In this document: piece after piece, positions 1 to 7,203 of the stretch
How positions within the stretch are numbered: position 1 is the first letter of the stretch
Layout: the number at the start of each line of letters is the position of its first letter
Assembly: GCA_945835085.1 (NCBI GenBank)
Contig: CAMAIG010000029.1
Span: 1-10,049 of the forward strand
DNA: 10,049 nt
From: an uncultured Ruminococcus sp.
GTDB taxonomy: Bacteria > Bacillota > Clostridia > Oscillospirales > Ruminococcaceae
Direction of reading: 5' to 3'
The notes under the pieces: model-generated
Databases searched by the model: none
Told to the model about the DNA's origin: nothing
What the model saw: only the letters and a program-made list of their open reading frames with translations
Program-made: the position numbers and the translations under genes

Positions 1-84
1 TGCAAATATATGAACTGTGTATATACATATAGGTGTATTTTGCGGTTCTGTCAGTTATACAAAAATAGATGCGGAACAAAAAAA

Positions 85-177
85 TGCAAAAGTTGGGCTT
101 CAATTCTAAAGTTACCGAGCCGCAAAACAAAAGATTTTTGCTGATTTACCAACGAGTTGGCTGAAGCGGCACGCTTC
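85..177 (+). repeat. 93-nt structured dispersed repeat, copy A
   Basis: This non-coding segment matches the reverse complement of 7631-7723 in about 74 of 94 aligned columns, with one 1-nt gap in each copy. Conserved blocks are TGCAAAA, GCTTCAAT, GTTACCGAGCC, a CAAAA/AAAAG/TTTTTGCT block and CCAACGAGTTGGCT. Two small hairpins end the element: CCAAC-GA-GTTGG (149-160) and GAAGCG-GCA-CGCTTC (163-177). The last hairpin differs from copy B at two base pairs, both compensated, so the pairing is kept. No terminator follows directly, and the element reads toward clpC, whose start is 80 nt away. It could be a small RNA, a cis-acting leader or a non-autonomous mobile repeat. I do not recognise a named family. 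Confidence 0.75.
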
Positions 178-188
178 TCGCAGAATGT

Positions 189-213
189 GACTGTTATTTT
201 ACGGAAAACAGTC
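189..213. promoter_or_regulatory. Dyad upstream of clpC
   Basis: GACTGTT (189-195) and AACAGTC (207-213) form a perfect 7-bp inverted repeat around a 12-nt centre, 45 nt before the clpC start. It could be an operator or a leader hairpin. It resembles neither the CtsR heptad repeat nor CIRCE, the usual heat-shock operators of Firmicutes. A weak -10-like CATAAT (214-219) follows directly, but I cannot pair it with a convincing -35 box. Confidence 0.35.
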
Positions 214-257
214 CATAATATTGATGATATAACATTATTAAAAAGGAGTATCGTGCT

Positions 258-2594
258 ATGTATAATACGGAGCTGTTTACAAGAAAGGCAAATACGGTCA
301 TAAGCAAGGCGTTTATTCAGGCAGGAAGGCTCGGGCATACCTATGTGGGCAGCGAGCATCTTCTGCTGGCTCTTTCGGCGGAAACGGGAAGCACCGCCGC
401 AAGCATATTAAAGGCAAACGGCGTTACCGAGGAAAAGGTCCTCGGCCGCATAATAAGGCTTATCGGAAGGGGAGAGCCGTCTGTTGTGGACAGCAATTCC
501 GTTACTCCTGCCGTGACCCGTGTTATCTCCGCTGCGGGAAGAGGGGCAGGGGCAACTCCCGAAAAGCCTGCGGGCACGGAGCAGCTTCTTGCGGCGCTTA
601 TGCGGGAAAGCAGCTGCACGGCAGTCAACATCATTACCGATATCGGTGCAAGCACATCGGGGATAATCGGCACCTGTAAGGGACTTTCTGGGCTTGACGC
701 AAGATATTATCCCCCCATAACCAAGGCTCCCACTCTCATAAAATACGGCAAGGATCTTACTGCTGCGGCTGCGGAAGGAAAGTGCGACCCCGTTTTGTGC
801 CGTGACAAGGAAATTGCCCGTGTGATACGGATATTGTCCCGACGGACAAAGAACAATCCCTGCCTTGTGGGAGAGGCAGGTGTGGGAAAAACTGCGGTGG
901 CGGAGGGAGTTGCGGCGGCAATAGTTTCGGGAAATGTTCCCGAAATGCTGAGAGAAAAGCATATTTTCTCCCTTAGCCTTACCTCCATGCTTGCAGGTGC
1001 GAAATACCGAGGGGATTTTGAGGACAGGATAAAGCAGTGCATTGACGAAGTGGTGGATAACGGCAGCATAATCCTTTTCATTGATGAGCTTCATACCATT
1101 GTGGGAGCGGGAGCAGCCGAGGGAGCCATTGACGCTGCCAATATCCTGAAGCCCCAGCTTGCAAGAGGAGAGCTACGCATTATCGGCGCTACGACCTTTG
1201 ATGAATACCGCAAATTCATCGGGAAGGATTCCGCTCTTGAAAGACGATTTCAGCAGGTGGTCGTAAACGAGCCATCTCCCGAGGACACGGTGCGGATACT
1301 TGAAGGGCTGTGCCCGTGCTATGAGGACTATCACAAGGTAAAGATAAGCAGCGGTGCTGTGAGGGCTGCGGTGGATATGTCCGTAAGATATCTCACAGAC
1401 AGGTGCCTTCCCGACAAGGCTATCGACCTTGTTGATGAAGCGGCTTCCACCGTTCACATCAGAAGCACCGTAAAGGAAACCGACCTTGCGGGAGAGCTTT
1501 CGGCAATGATAGAAAAAAAGAACAAGGATAAAAAAAGCGCTGCGGATTTTATCGGGGCGGGAAATGCTCCGACAGCGGAGGTCACTGCCGATGATATTGC
1601 CGAGGTGCTGTCGGGGGCAACGGGCATACCCGTGAGCCGTATCTCCGCCGACGAGAGCAGCAGACTCATGTCCCTGGAAAATGAGCTGCACAAAAGGGTC
1701 ATCGGTCAGGACAGCGCTGTAAATGCTGTGGCAAATGCGGTGCGAAGGAGCAGAGCGGGGCTGAGAGATCCTGCAAGACCTGTTGGCTCATTCATTTTTG
1801 CGGGACCGTCGGGAGTGGGAAAGACCGAGCTTGCAAAGGCGCTTGCTGCAAGCCTTTTTGACAGCGAAAAGGCGCTCATAAGGCTTGATATGTCGGAATA
1901 TATGGAAAAGCACAGCGTTTCAAGGCTCATAGGCTCTCCTCCCGGCTATGTGGGTTATGATGAGGGAGGGCAGCTGACTGAGCAGGTCCGCCGAAGACCC
2001 TATTCGGTGATACTTTTTGATGAAATAGAAAAGGCACATTCGGATCTGTCCAACATTCTCCTTCAGATACTTGAGGACGGCATTCTCACAGACGGTCAGG
2101 GCAGACGTGTTTCCTTTGCAAACACGGTGATAATTCTTACCTCAAATCTCGGTGCAAGGGAGATATCCGACAGAAATTCCCTGGGCTTCGGCGGTGTTCA
2201 GGCTGACGGTGAAGGGGAAAACAGGCAGATGAAAAATGAGGTGCAAAAGGAGATAAAACGGTTTTTCCGTCCGGAGCTTCTGGGCAGGATAGACGAAACC
2301 ATCGTATTCGGCAGGCTGGGAGAGGAGCAGATGAGAAGCCTTGCCGAAAAAATGCTGGGAGAGCTGAGAGAAAGAGCCGCACAGATGAACATTTCCCTGG
2401 AATTTTCGCCCGAAGCGGTGGAAAAGCTCACAAAGGACAGCAAGGGCGCCAGAGCCTTGCGAAAAAGCATCACGGACAATGTGGAAAATATGCTCAGCGA
2501 AAAGCTTATCACGGGAGAGATATGCGGCGGCGACAGCGTTATCCTGAATGGGGACAGCTCGGGATTCAGCTTCGGCGCTGCCGTAAAGAGGTGA
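258..2594 (+). CDS. clpC: ClpC-type AAA+ unfoldase, subunit of a Clp protease
   Basis: This 778-residue protein is a two-ring Hsp100 ATPase that unfolds proteins and threads them into the ClpP peptidase in the cytoplasm. Two Clp_N repeats fill about residues 1-150. The first AAA+ module has Walker A GEAGVGKT (205-212), pore loop KYRG (249-252), Walker B IILFIDE (271-277) and arginine fingers in LERRF (327-331). The second has Walker A GPSGVGKT (516-523), pore loop GYVG (563-566), Walker B VILFDE (584-589), sensor 1 TSN (628-630) and sensor 2 GAR (730-732). SLGFGG (641-646) provides the ClpP-docking LGF loop. The linker between modules (about 401-442) is roughly 28 residues shorter than in Bacillus ClpC and lacks the UVR-like helix pair, so control by a MecA-type adaptor is doubtful. 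The start has GGAG nine bases upstream. No ctsR-mcsA-mcsB genes precede it within the window. Confidence 0.93.
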   Translation: MYNTELFTRKANTVISKAFIQAGRLGHTYVGSEHLLLALSAETGSTAASILKANGVTEEKVLGRIIRLIGRGEPSVVDSNSVTPAVTRVISAAGRGAGATPEKPAGTEQLLAALMRESSCTAVNIITDIGASTSGIIGTCKGLSGLDARYYPPITKAPTLIKYGKDLTAAAAEGKCDPVLCRDKEIARVIRILSRRTKNNPCLVGEAGVGKTAVAEGVAAAIVSGNVPEMLREKHIFSLSLTSMLAGAKYRGDFEDRIKQCIDEVVDNGSIILFIDELHTIVGAGAAEGAIDAANILKPQLARGELRIIGATTFDEYRKFIGKDSALERRFQQVVVNEPSPEDTVRILEGLCPCYEDYHKVKISSGAVRAAVDMSVRYLTDRCLPDKAIDLVDEAASTVHIRSTVKETDLAGELSAMIEKKNKDKKSAADFIGAGNAPTAEVTADDIAEVLSGATGIPVSRISADESSRLMSLENELHKRVIGQDSAVNAVANAVRRSRAGLRDPARPVGSFIFAGPSGVGKTELAKALAASLFDSEKALIRLDMSEYMEKHSVSRLIGSPPGYVGYDEGGQLTEQVRRRPYSVILFDEIEKAHSDLSNILLQILEDGILTDGQGRRVSFANTVIILTSNLGAREISDRNSLGFGGVQADGEGENRQMKNEVQKEIKRFFRPELLGRIDETIVFGRLGEEQMRSLAEKMLGELRERAAQMNISLEFSPEAVEKLTKDSKGARALRKSITDNVENMLSEKLITGEICGGDSVILNGDSSGFSFGAAVKR

Positions 2595-2643
2595 TAAGGA
2601 GCGTCATGGCGGCAGGCTGTTTTATCGGTGCTGCCGCTTCTGC

Positions 2644-2672
2644 TTGACACAGGGAGCGGAGTGTGGTATAAT
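2644..2672 (+). promoter_or_regulatory. Consensus sigma-A promoter of the glycosyltransferase
   Basis: A perfect -35 TTGACA (2644-2649), a 17-bp spacer and a perfect -10 TATAAT (2667-2672), preceded by the extended -10 dinucleotide TG (2664-2665), match the housekeeping consensus at every position. The predicted transcription start near 2679 gives a leader of about 25 nt. The gene should therefore be expressed independently of clpC. Confidence 0.9.
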
Positions 2673-2691
2673 TTTTTTAGTTTATTTTGAC

Positions 2692-2700
2692 GGGAGGGGA
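2692..2700 (+). promoter_or_regulatory. Shine-Dalgarno site deciding a TTG start
   Basis: GGGAGGGGA lies 4 nt before the TTG at 2705. An upstream in-frame TTG at 2687 would put this site inside the coding region and leave that codon without a ribosome binding site, so 2705 is the better start. Confidence 0.75.
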
Positions 2701-2704
2701 GCTT

Positions 2705-3670
2705 TTGGAACCTGTTTTATACATCACCGTGCCATGCTATAACGAGGAAGAGGTGCTTCCCGAAACCTCCCGCAGGCTTTCGGAAAAGCTCGAAGGTCTG
2801 ATATCCGCAGGGAGGATCTCCGAAAACAGCCGTGTGCTTTTTGTAAATGACGGCTCTTCTGACGGCACCTGGGATATCATAGCAAAGCTCCATTCGGAAA
2901 ACAGGCTTATCGACGGCATCGGTCTTTCCCGCAACAGAGGTCATCAGAATGCCCTTCTTGCGGGGATATCCGAGTCTGCAAAGCGGGCTGACGCAATTAT
3001 TTCCATGGACGCCGATCTCCAGGACGACATTAATGCAGTTGACAAAATGCTTGATAAATTTTCGGAGGGCTGCGAGGTGGTCTATGGCGTCAGAAGCTCA
3101 CGGGAAAAGGATTCGGGCTTCAAGCGTGGAACTGCACGGCTTTTTTATAAATTCATGAGCATGATGGGTGCCGAAATGGTATACGATCATGCGGATTACA
3201 GGCTGCTGAGCAAGAGAGCGGCAGAGGCTCTTGAGGGCTTTGGGGAGGTAAATCTGTTTCTCAGGGGCATAATTCCCCTTATCGGCTTCAAGTCCGACAA
3301 GGTCTATTATGAAAGAGGAGAAAGATTTGCGGGAAAGAGCAAATATCCTCTGAAAAAAATGATAGCCTTTGCGCTGGACGGCATTACCTCCTTCAGCGTA
3401 AAGCCCCTGAGGATAATATGCGGCGTTGGCTGCCTTATGGCGATAATCAGCCTTGGCTTTCTCATAAAGGCGATTGTTGACCATTATACGGGAAATGCCG
3501 AGATCGGCTGGCCCAGCCTTATGTGCTCCATATGGTTCATCGGCGGAGTCCAGACCATCTGCATAGGCGTTATCGGAGAATACATAGGCAAGATATACGG
3601 CGAAACCAAGCACAGACCCAGATTTATTATTGATAAAAAGCTGATTCACCATGATGACAGCTCGGAATAA
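2705..3670 (+). CDS. Membrane-anchored family 2 glycosyltransferase (DPM1/GtrB/CsbB-like)
   Basis: This 321-residue enzyme probably transfers a sugar from a nucleotide donor to undecaprenyl phosphate at the inner face of the membrane, supplying lipid-linked sugar for decoration of wall polymers. The GT-A fold begins with VPCYNEEE, followed by DGSSDGT (49-55) and the metal-binding DADLQD (102-107). RFAGKSKYPL (207-216) is the conserved loop before the membrane region of this subfamily. Two hydrophobic segments at about 234-255 and 272-294 form the C-terminal anchor typical of GtrB, YkcC and CsbB, and the length is normal. The donor sugar cannot be read from sequence. No GtrA-like flippase or partner C-family glycosyltransferase is adjacent. 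The start is a TTG supported by the site at 2692-2700. It has its own promoter, and a second promoter precedes the next gene. Confidence 0.88.
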   Translation: MEPVLYITVPCYNEEEVLPETSRRLSEKLEGLISAGRISENSRVLFVNDGSSDGTWDIIAKLHSENRLIDGIGLSRNRGHQNALLAGISESAKRADAIISMDADLQDDINAVDKMLDKFSEGCEVVYGVRSSREKDSGFKRGTARLFYKFMSMMGAEMVYDHADYRLLSKRAAEALEGFGEVNLFLRGIIPLIGFKSDKVYYERGERFAGKSKYPLKKMIAFALDGITSFSVKPLRIICGVGCLMAIISLGFLIKAIVDHYTGNAEIGWPSLMCSIWFIGGVQTICIGVIGEYIGKIYGETKHRPRFIIDKKLIHHDDSSE

Positions 3671-3716
3671 TGCTGTTTTTGTAAAAAATCGCCGATAAAT
3701 TTTTAGCAGTATTGTG

Positions 3717-3745
3717 TTGACATAATGTGAAAAAAGGTGTATTAT
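3717..3745 (+). promoter_or_regulatory. Sigma-A promoter of the deacetylase-bactofilin unit
   Basis: A perfect -35 TTGACA (3717-3722), a 17-bp spacer and -10 TATTAT (3740-3745, 5 of 6 consensus bases) predict a start near 3752 and a leader of about 68 nt. It probably drives the four genes up to 7596. Confidence 0.75.
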
Positions 3746-3819
3746 TATATTGAGTATATGCGTATTTTAAGCAGATTTGTATATATACGCCGTGTTGCTG
3801 CTCAAAGCAGCGGAAAGGA

Positions 3820-4956
3820 ATGCTGTACGGGCTTATGTATTTCGGAAGCGTTAGGTTTTTTAAGCATCTGATACTGACGGTGTTTTTCGGCTGGCTTGCC
3901 GCTGCTACGGTGCTTGCCGTATATTTCGGAGTAAAATGCAGCATTCTTGAGAAGAAAACGGGCGAAGCTGACACGGACAAGCCTCTGAGCGCTTATATGG
4001 ACGAGATAGCCGCCGCAGGCTATTCCTATGACGATATCGGCGAATATATCGGTCTTGAGAGCGTGGGGCTTGAAGCGGTTTTCGATGATGCCGAGAGCAT
4101 CAATGAGGAAACTGTCCCGGAAGAATCGGGAAATGCAAGCGAGTCCGTTCCCGTAATAGCTCCTGCTATTACAGTGCCTTTGGAAACGGAGCCTGCCGAT
4201 GATATCGATGTAACTGCTTTTGTCACAGATGAGCCTGCTTTGGAAACCGATGTGGGCAATGATGATACGGCTGGGCAGAGTGTGGGGTATAAGTCGCTTT
4301 ATCCCGAGCTTTATGTTGCTGCTCCCGCTTCAAAAACCGTTCCCGACAGCAAGACCGTGTTCCTTACATTCGATGACGGTCCTTCGGCGGGCACCTATGA
4401 TATTTTGTATATACTTAAAAAACACAACATAAAGGCGACTTTCTTCATGTCGGGAGGAAAAACCTCCGACAGTATCGAGCAGATGAAGGCGGTTGCGGCA
4501 GGAGGACATTCTATCGGTGTCCATTCCTTCCTCCATGATGCGGATAAGATATACAGCTCTGTGGAGGACTATCTTGCGGATTTCAGAGAAACCTGCAAAA
4601 TGATCTATGAAGCAACGGGGATAATGCCCGATATGTACCGTATGCCCGATGAAAATGCCGCTTCGGCAGAGATAAGAAGGGCTATCCCGGAGGAAATGAC
4701 CCGTAGAGGCTTTACCCGATTCGGCTTTAATGCAGAGTCCGGGGACCGTGCTGCCGACAGGTCATGGCAGAATATCCTCGATACATCGACCTTAGCCGTG
4801 AAGGCTTGCTCCGACAGCGGCAGCCCTGCGATACTTCATCTCCATGACAGTGCAGACGACTATCTTACCGTGCTTACTCTGGAGGATATCATTATCGCTC
4901 TGAAAGCGGAAGGGTATTCCTTTGAAGCGCTTGACAGCACGGTTTCAATAAATTAA
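3820..4956 (+). CDS. Membrane-anchored polysaccharide deacetylase (NodB domain, CE4)
   Basis: Enzymes of this family remove N- or O-acetyl groups from peptidoglycan or other wall glycans outside the cell. A membrane segment at about residues 16-38 should anchor the protein. An acidic, low-complexity linker (about 45-170) follows, then the NodB domain (about 178-378). Motif 1 TFDDGP (183-188) supplies the catalytic base D185 and metal ligand D186. Motif 2 HSFLH (235-239) supplies both metal histidines. LHLHD (339-343) carries the motif 5 His342. Motif 3 reads YRMPDE and motif 4 FNAESGD, both weaker than the usual RxPYG and WDxDxxDW patterns, so the substrate may be unusual. The start is uncertain: GGAAAGGA touches the ATG at 3820, while an in-frame ATG at 3835 lies 15 nt beyond it. 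The bactofilin gene follows after 34 nt. Confidence 0.85.
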   Translation: MLYGLMYFGSVRFFKHLILTVFFGWLAAATVLAVYFGVKCSILEKKTGEADTDKPLSAYMDEIAAAGYSYDDIGEYIGLESVGLEAVFDDAESINEETVPEESGNASESVPVIAPAITVPLETEPADDIDVTAFVTDEPALETDVGNDDTAGQSVGYKSLYPELYVAAPASKTVPDSKTVFLTFDDGPSAGTYDILYILKKHNIKATFFMSGGKTSDSIEQMKAVAAGGHSIGVHSFLHDADKIYSSVEDYLADFRETCKMIYEATGIMPDMYRMPDENAASAEIRRAIPEEMTRRGFTRFGFNAESGDRAADRSWQNILDTSTLAVKACSDSGSPAILHLHDSADDYLTVLTLEDIIIALKAEGYSFEALDSTVSIN

Positions 4957-4990
4957 TATAAAGAACAATAACCTAAAAGGATGATAACAA

Positions 4991-5917
4991 ATGAGCTTGA
5001 AAGATAACTTTAATCAGGCGGTAAAGGAGCTGCTAAAAAGAGATGGGCTTGTGGGAGAAAACAGTCCTAAGCCCGACGCTCCAAAGCGTGAGCCTGAGAA
5101 TAAACCTTCATCTCCTCTTGCCGAATATGCGTCGGGGAGCAAGGCTGCCGAAAGCAGCTTTCCCGAGGAACCGAGCCGTCCTCTTCACAGCAGGGATATG
5201 GATCCCTTCGGTGATTTTTCCGAGGACGAGGAGCCTGTGGGCAGACCTGCACAGACGCCGCTTTTTGAGGGCTTTGACTATACTCCCAAGGAGCAGGAGC
5301 CGAGGCAGGAGTCAAGGCGTTCCGAGCCTTCACAGAGAAATTACGGCGGCTACGGCGGTGGATATGGCGGCGGCTATGGTTCACCGAGAAACTCTTCGGG
5401 AAATGACATTTTCAGAGGTGGCAGACCTCCCGAAACTCCATATTACGAAACCGAGGAAACCACGGTCATTTCCAGAAATACCCGCATAAACGGCGATATC
5501 AGCTCATTTGCCAACGTTAATGTTGAGGGCAGCGTTCAGGGCGATATCAAGCTTACAAAGAATATTTCCGTTTCAGGCAAGGTCGTTGGAAATATCGAAT
5601 GCAACAATGCGGTCATGTCGGGGGCACAGATGCAGGGAAGCATTTCCTCAAAGGGTCAGGTCCAGATGGATCACGACAGCGTGCTTCTCGGAAATATCGA
5701 CACCCAGTATCTTGACCTTAACGGAAGAATAAAGGGAAATGTTGATGTTGGCGGAAAGGCTGAATTCAAAAACGACGCAGTTATTGTCGGAGATATTACC
5801 GCTTCCACCATATCGGTTATTGACGGTGCAGTCATAAAGGGATATGTTAACACAACATTTATGCAGGAAAGCACTTCTAATGTTTTCCCCGATGCAATAT
5901 CTGTCGGCGAAGCCTGA
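4991..5917 (+). CDS. Bactofilin with a long disordered N-terminal arm
   Basis: Bactofilins are cytoskeletal proteins that polymerise without nucleotide into membrane-associated filaments and position wall-modifying enzymes. The 308-residue product begins with an amphipathic, partly hydrophobic stretch (about 6-20, FNQAVKELLKR) that could act as a membrane-targeting helix. A charged, proline-rich region runs to about residue 150 and includes a Gly/Tyr run at 118-130. The polymer-forming beta-helix domain (about 157-290) shows the family's short repeats, such as INGDI, VQGDI, VVGNI, MQGSI, LLGNI, IKGNV and IVGDI. The arm is much longer than in typical bactofilins of roughly 120-200 residues. 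AAAAGGA stands 9 nt before the ATG. Its position after a wall deacetylase and before two membrane proteins fits a scaffold role in localised wall remodelling. Confidence 0.92.
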   Translation: MSLKDNFNQAVKELLKRDGLVGENSPKPDAPKREPENKPSSPLAEYASGSKAAESSFPEEPSRPLHSRDMDPFGDFSEDEEPVGRPAQTPLFEGFDYTPKEQEPRQESRRSEPSQRNYGGYGGGYGGGYGSPRNSSGNDIFRGGRPPETPYYETEETTVISRNTRINGDISSFANVNVEGSVQGDIKLTKNISVSGKVVGNIECNNAVMSGAQMQGSISSKGQVQMDHDSVLLGNIDTQYLDLNGRIKGNVDVGGKAEFKNDAVIVGDITASTISVIDGAVIKGYVNTTFMQESTSNVFPDAISVGEA

Positions 5918-5967
5918 TGATAAATATTAAGCGGCTGCCATGCACCGCGAAAGGATGGTTACAATAA

Positions 5968-7185
5968 ATGCCCGATAAGAAGATTTTTGATATGAACGAT
6001 CTTGAGAATTTCGAGCTTCCGCCTCTCCCGGCACGGCCGGTCAAGATCACAGATCAGCCGGCTCCTGCAGCACCGGCACCGGCTCCTGCGGCACCGGCTC
6101 CTGCTGCCGAGGAAGCTGCAAAGGAGGAAGTAAGAAAGCCTGTCCCTCCTCTTGAAGACGCTACCGCAGCCGAGAATGAAGCTGTCGGTGTTCCTGCGGA
6201 AGAAGCAGCTCCTGCAGTTGATTTTGACCTTCCTCCCATAAAGAAGCCTGAGCCTAAGAAGGAAGAAGCACCGGTGCAGGAGGAAGCAGCGGGTTCCGAT
6301 GATTTTGACCTCCCTCCGATGAAGGTTCCCGAGCCTAAGAAGGAAGAGGCGCCAAAGGAGGAGTATTATGAAGATACTCCCACATATGATTCGGGCAAGT
6401 CTGAGAGCAAGGCTGAGAAAGAGGAGAAATACGATTACTCGTACGATGAGGATTTCGGTGATATCGACCCTAACAGCATCGTGCTCCAGGAAATGACAAA
6501 GGTCGCTCCCATCAGATCTTCTAAGGAAGAATCTGCACGAAATATGAGAGAAAACATCAAGATGAACGATCTTACCATGAGCGTTTCGGCTCCTGTTCTC
6601 GATGACCTCAGCAATGAGTACAGAGCGCCCGAAAAGCGTGCCGAGGATCTTCTTGAACGTGACAAGCTCGATGCCGATGAAAAGATGGTATTAAAGCAAA
6701 GACTGTATGAGGACCTGGGCAAGCGCCCCGGAAAATTCAGCAACAGAGCCAGCAAGAATATGGAAAAAAAGCTTCTGGAGGCAAAGCAGCTCAAGATCGC
6801 AAAGAAGGGCTTCCTTATCTCTATCATTCCTGTTGTGCTGGGTATTATCGGTGCTGTTCTCAGCTGGTTCACTATGGACTGGCCTCACTATGAGATGTTC
6901 AAGTATGTGGCTATATTTGCTCTGGTCGGTTCACTGCTGCTGCTTATCAAATCAAATCACGCAAAGATGTTCGGCGTTATAATCATGGCGCTTACTCTCC
7001 TTATGTATGTGGGACCGGGACTTATCCTATATGCCATCAATGAGCAGATGCAGGCATCTCCCGATTATGTGGTGCATCTTGTTACGGCAGTTATTGCCTG
7101 TGCTGCTAATATCATTTCAATTATCATACTTACAAAGAACGAAGCGGTCAACATCTATTACACTACCAAATTCTCAAAGCAGTAA
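5968..7185 (+). CDS. Four-helix membrane protein with acidic, proline-rich cytoplasmic tail and FxLPP repeats
   Basis: I do not recognise a named family. The 405-residue product has a disordered N-terminal part of about 275 residues: an Ala/Pro-rich stretch (31-47), two near-identical blocks 27 residues apart (85-107 and 112-132), and a Tyr/Asp/Glu-rich segment (132-165). A charged helical region (about 210-275) leads to four membrane segments at about 281-301, 311-327, 334-357 and 366-389. The motif F-D/E-L-P-P-L/I/M occurs three times (15-20, 86-91, 113-118), which suggests docking sites for one partner. No catalytic motif is visible. The start has AAAGGATGG upstream, within a sequence very like the one preceding the bactofilin start. 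Tight spacing on both sides (50 nt and 18 nt) places it in the bactofilin operon, perhaps as the membrane anchor of the scaffold. Confidence 0.85.
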   Translation: MPDKKIFDMNDLENFELPPLPARPVKITDQPAPAAPAPAPAAPAPAAEEAAKEEVRKPVPPLEDATAAENEAVGVPAEEAAPAVDFDLPPIKKPEPKKEEAPVQEEAAGSDDFDLPPMKVPEPKKEEAPKEEYYEDTPTYDSGKSESKAEKEEKYDYSYDEDFGDIDPNSIVLQEMTKVAPIRSSKEESARNMRENIKMNDLTMSVSAPVLDDLSNEYRAPEKRAEDLLERDKLDADEKMVLKQRLYEDLGKRPGKFSNRASKNMEKKLLEAKQLKIAKKGFLISIIPVVLGIIGAVLSWFTMDWPHYEMFKYVAIFALVGSLLLLIKSNHAKMFGVIIMALTLLMYVGPGLILYAINEQMQASPDYVVHLVTAVIACAANIISIIILTKNEAVNIYYTTKFSKQ

Positions 7186-7203
7186 GGACAGGGTGTTGTA
7201 CAT

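Noticed and set aside
178..257. CtsR or CIRCE operator for clpC
   Set aside because: I looked for the tandem GGTCAAA-type heptads of CtsR and for the TTAGCACTC/GAGTGCTAA dyad of HrcA; neither is present. The 189-213 dyad is different.
408..1094. 228-codon - strand open frame opposite clpC
   Set aside because: It lies within the conserved first AAA+ module of clpC on the other strand, and no domain is recognisable in its translation.
2687..2704. Upstream TTG start of the glycosyltransferase
   Set aside because: Starting at 2687 would place the strong GGGAGGGGA inside the coding region; the TTG at 2705 is correctly spaced from it.
3671..3716. Terminator after the glycosyltransferase
   Set aside because: TGCT/AGCA and TAAAAA/TTTTTA complementarity exists, but the stem is A/T-rich with a large loop and no ordered T-run after a GC stem. 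It is not convincing.
5917..5967. 16-codon ORF whose ATG overlaps the bactofilin stop and whose stop abuts the next start
   Set aside because: The geometry would suit translational coupling, but it has no ribosome site of its own, and the following gene has a good one. Chance is more likely.
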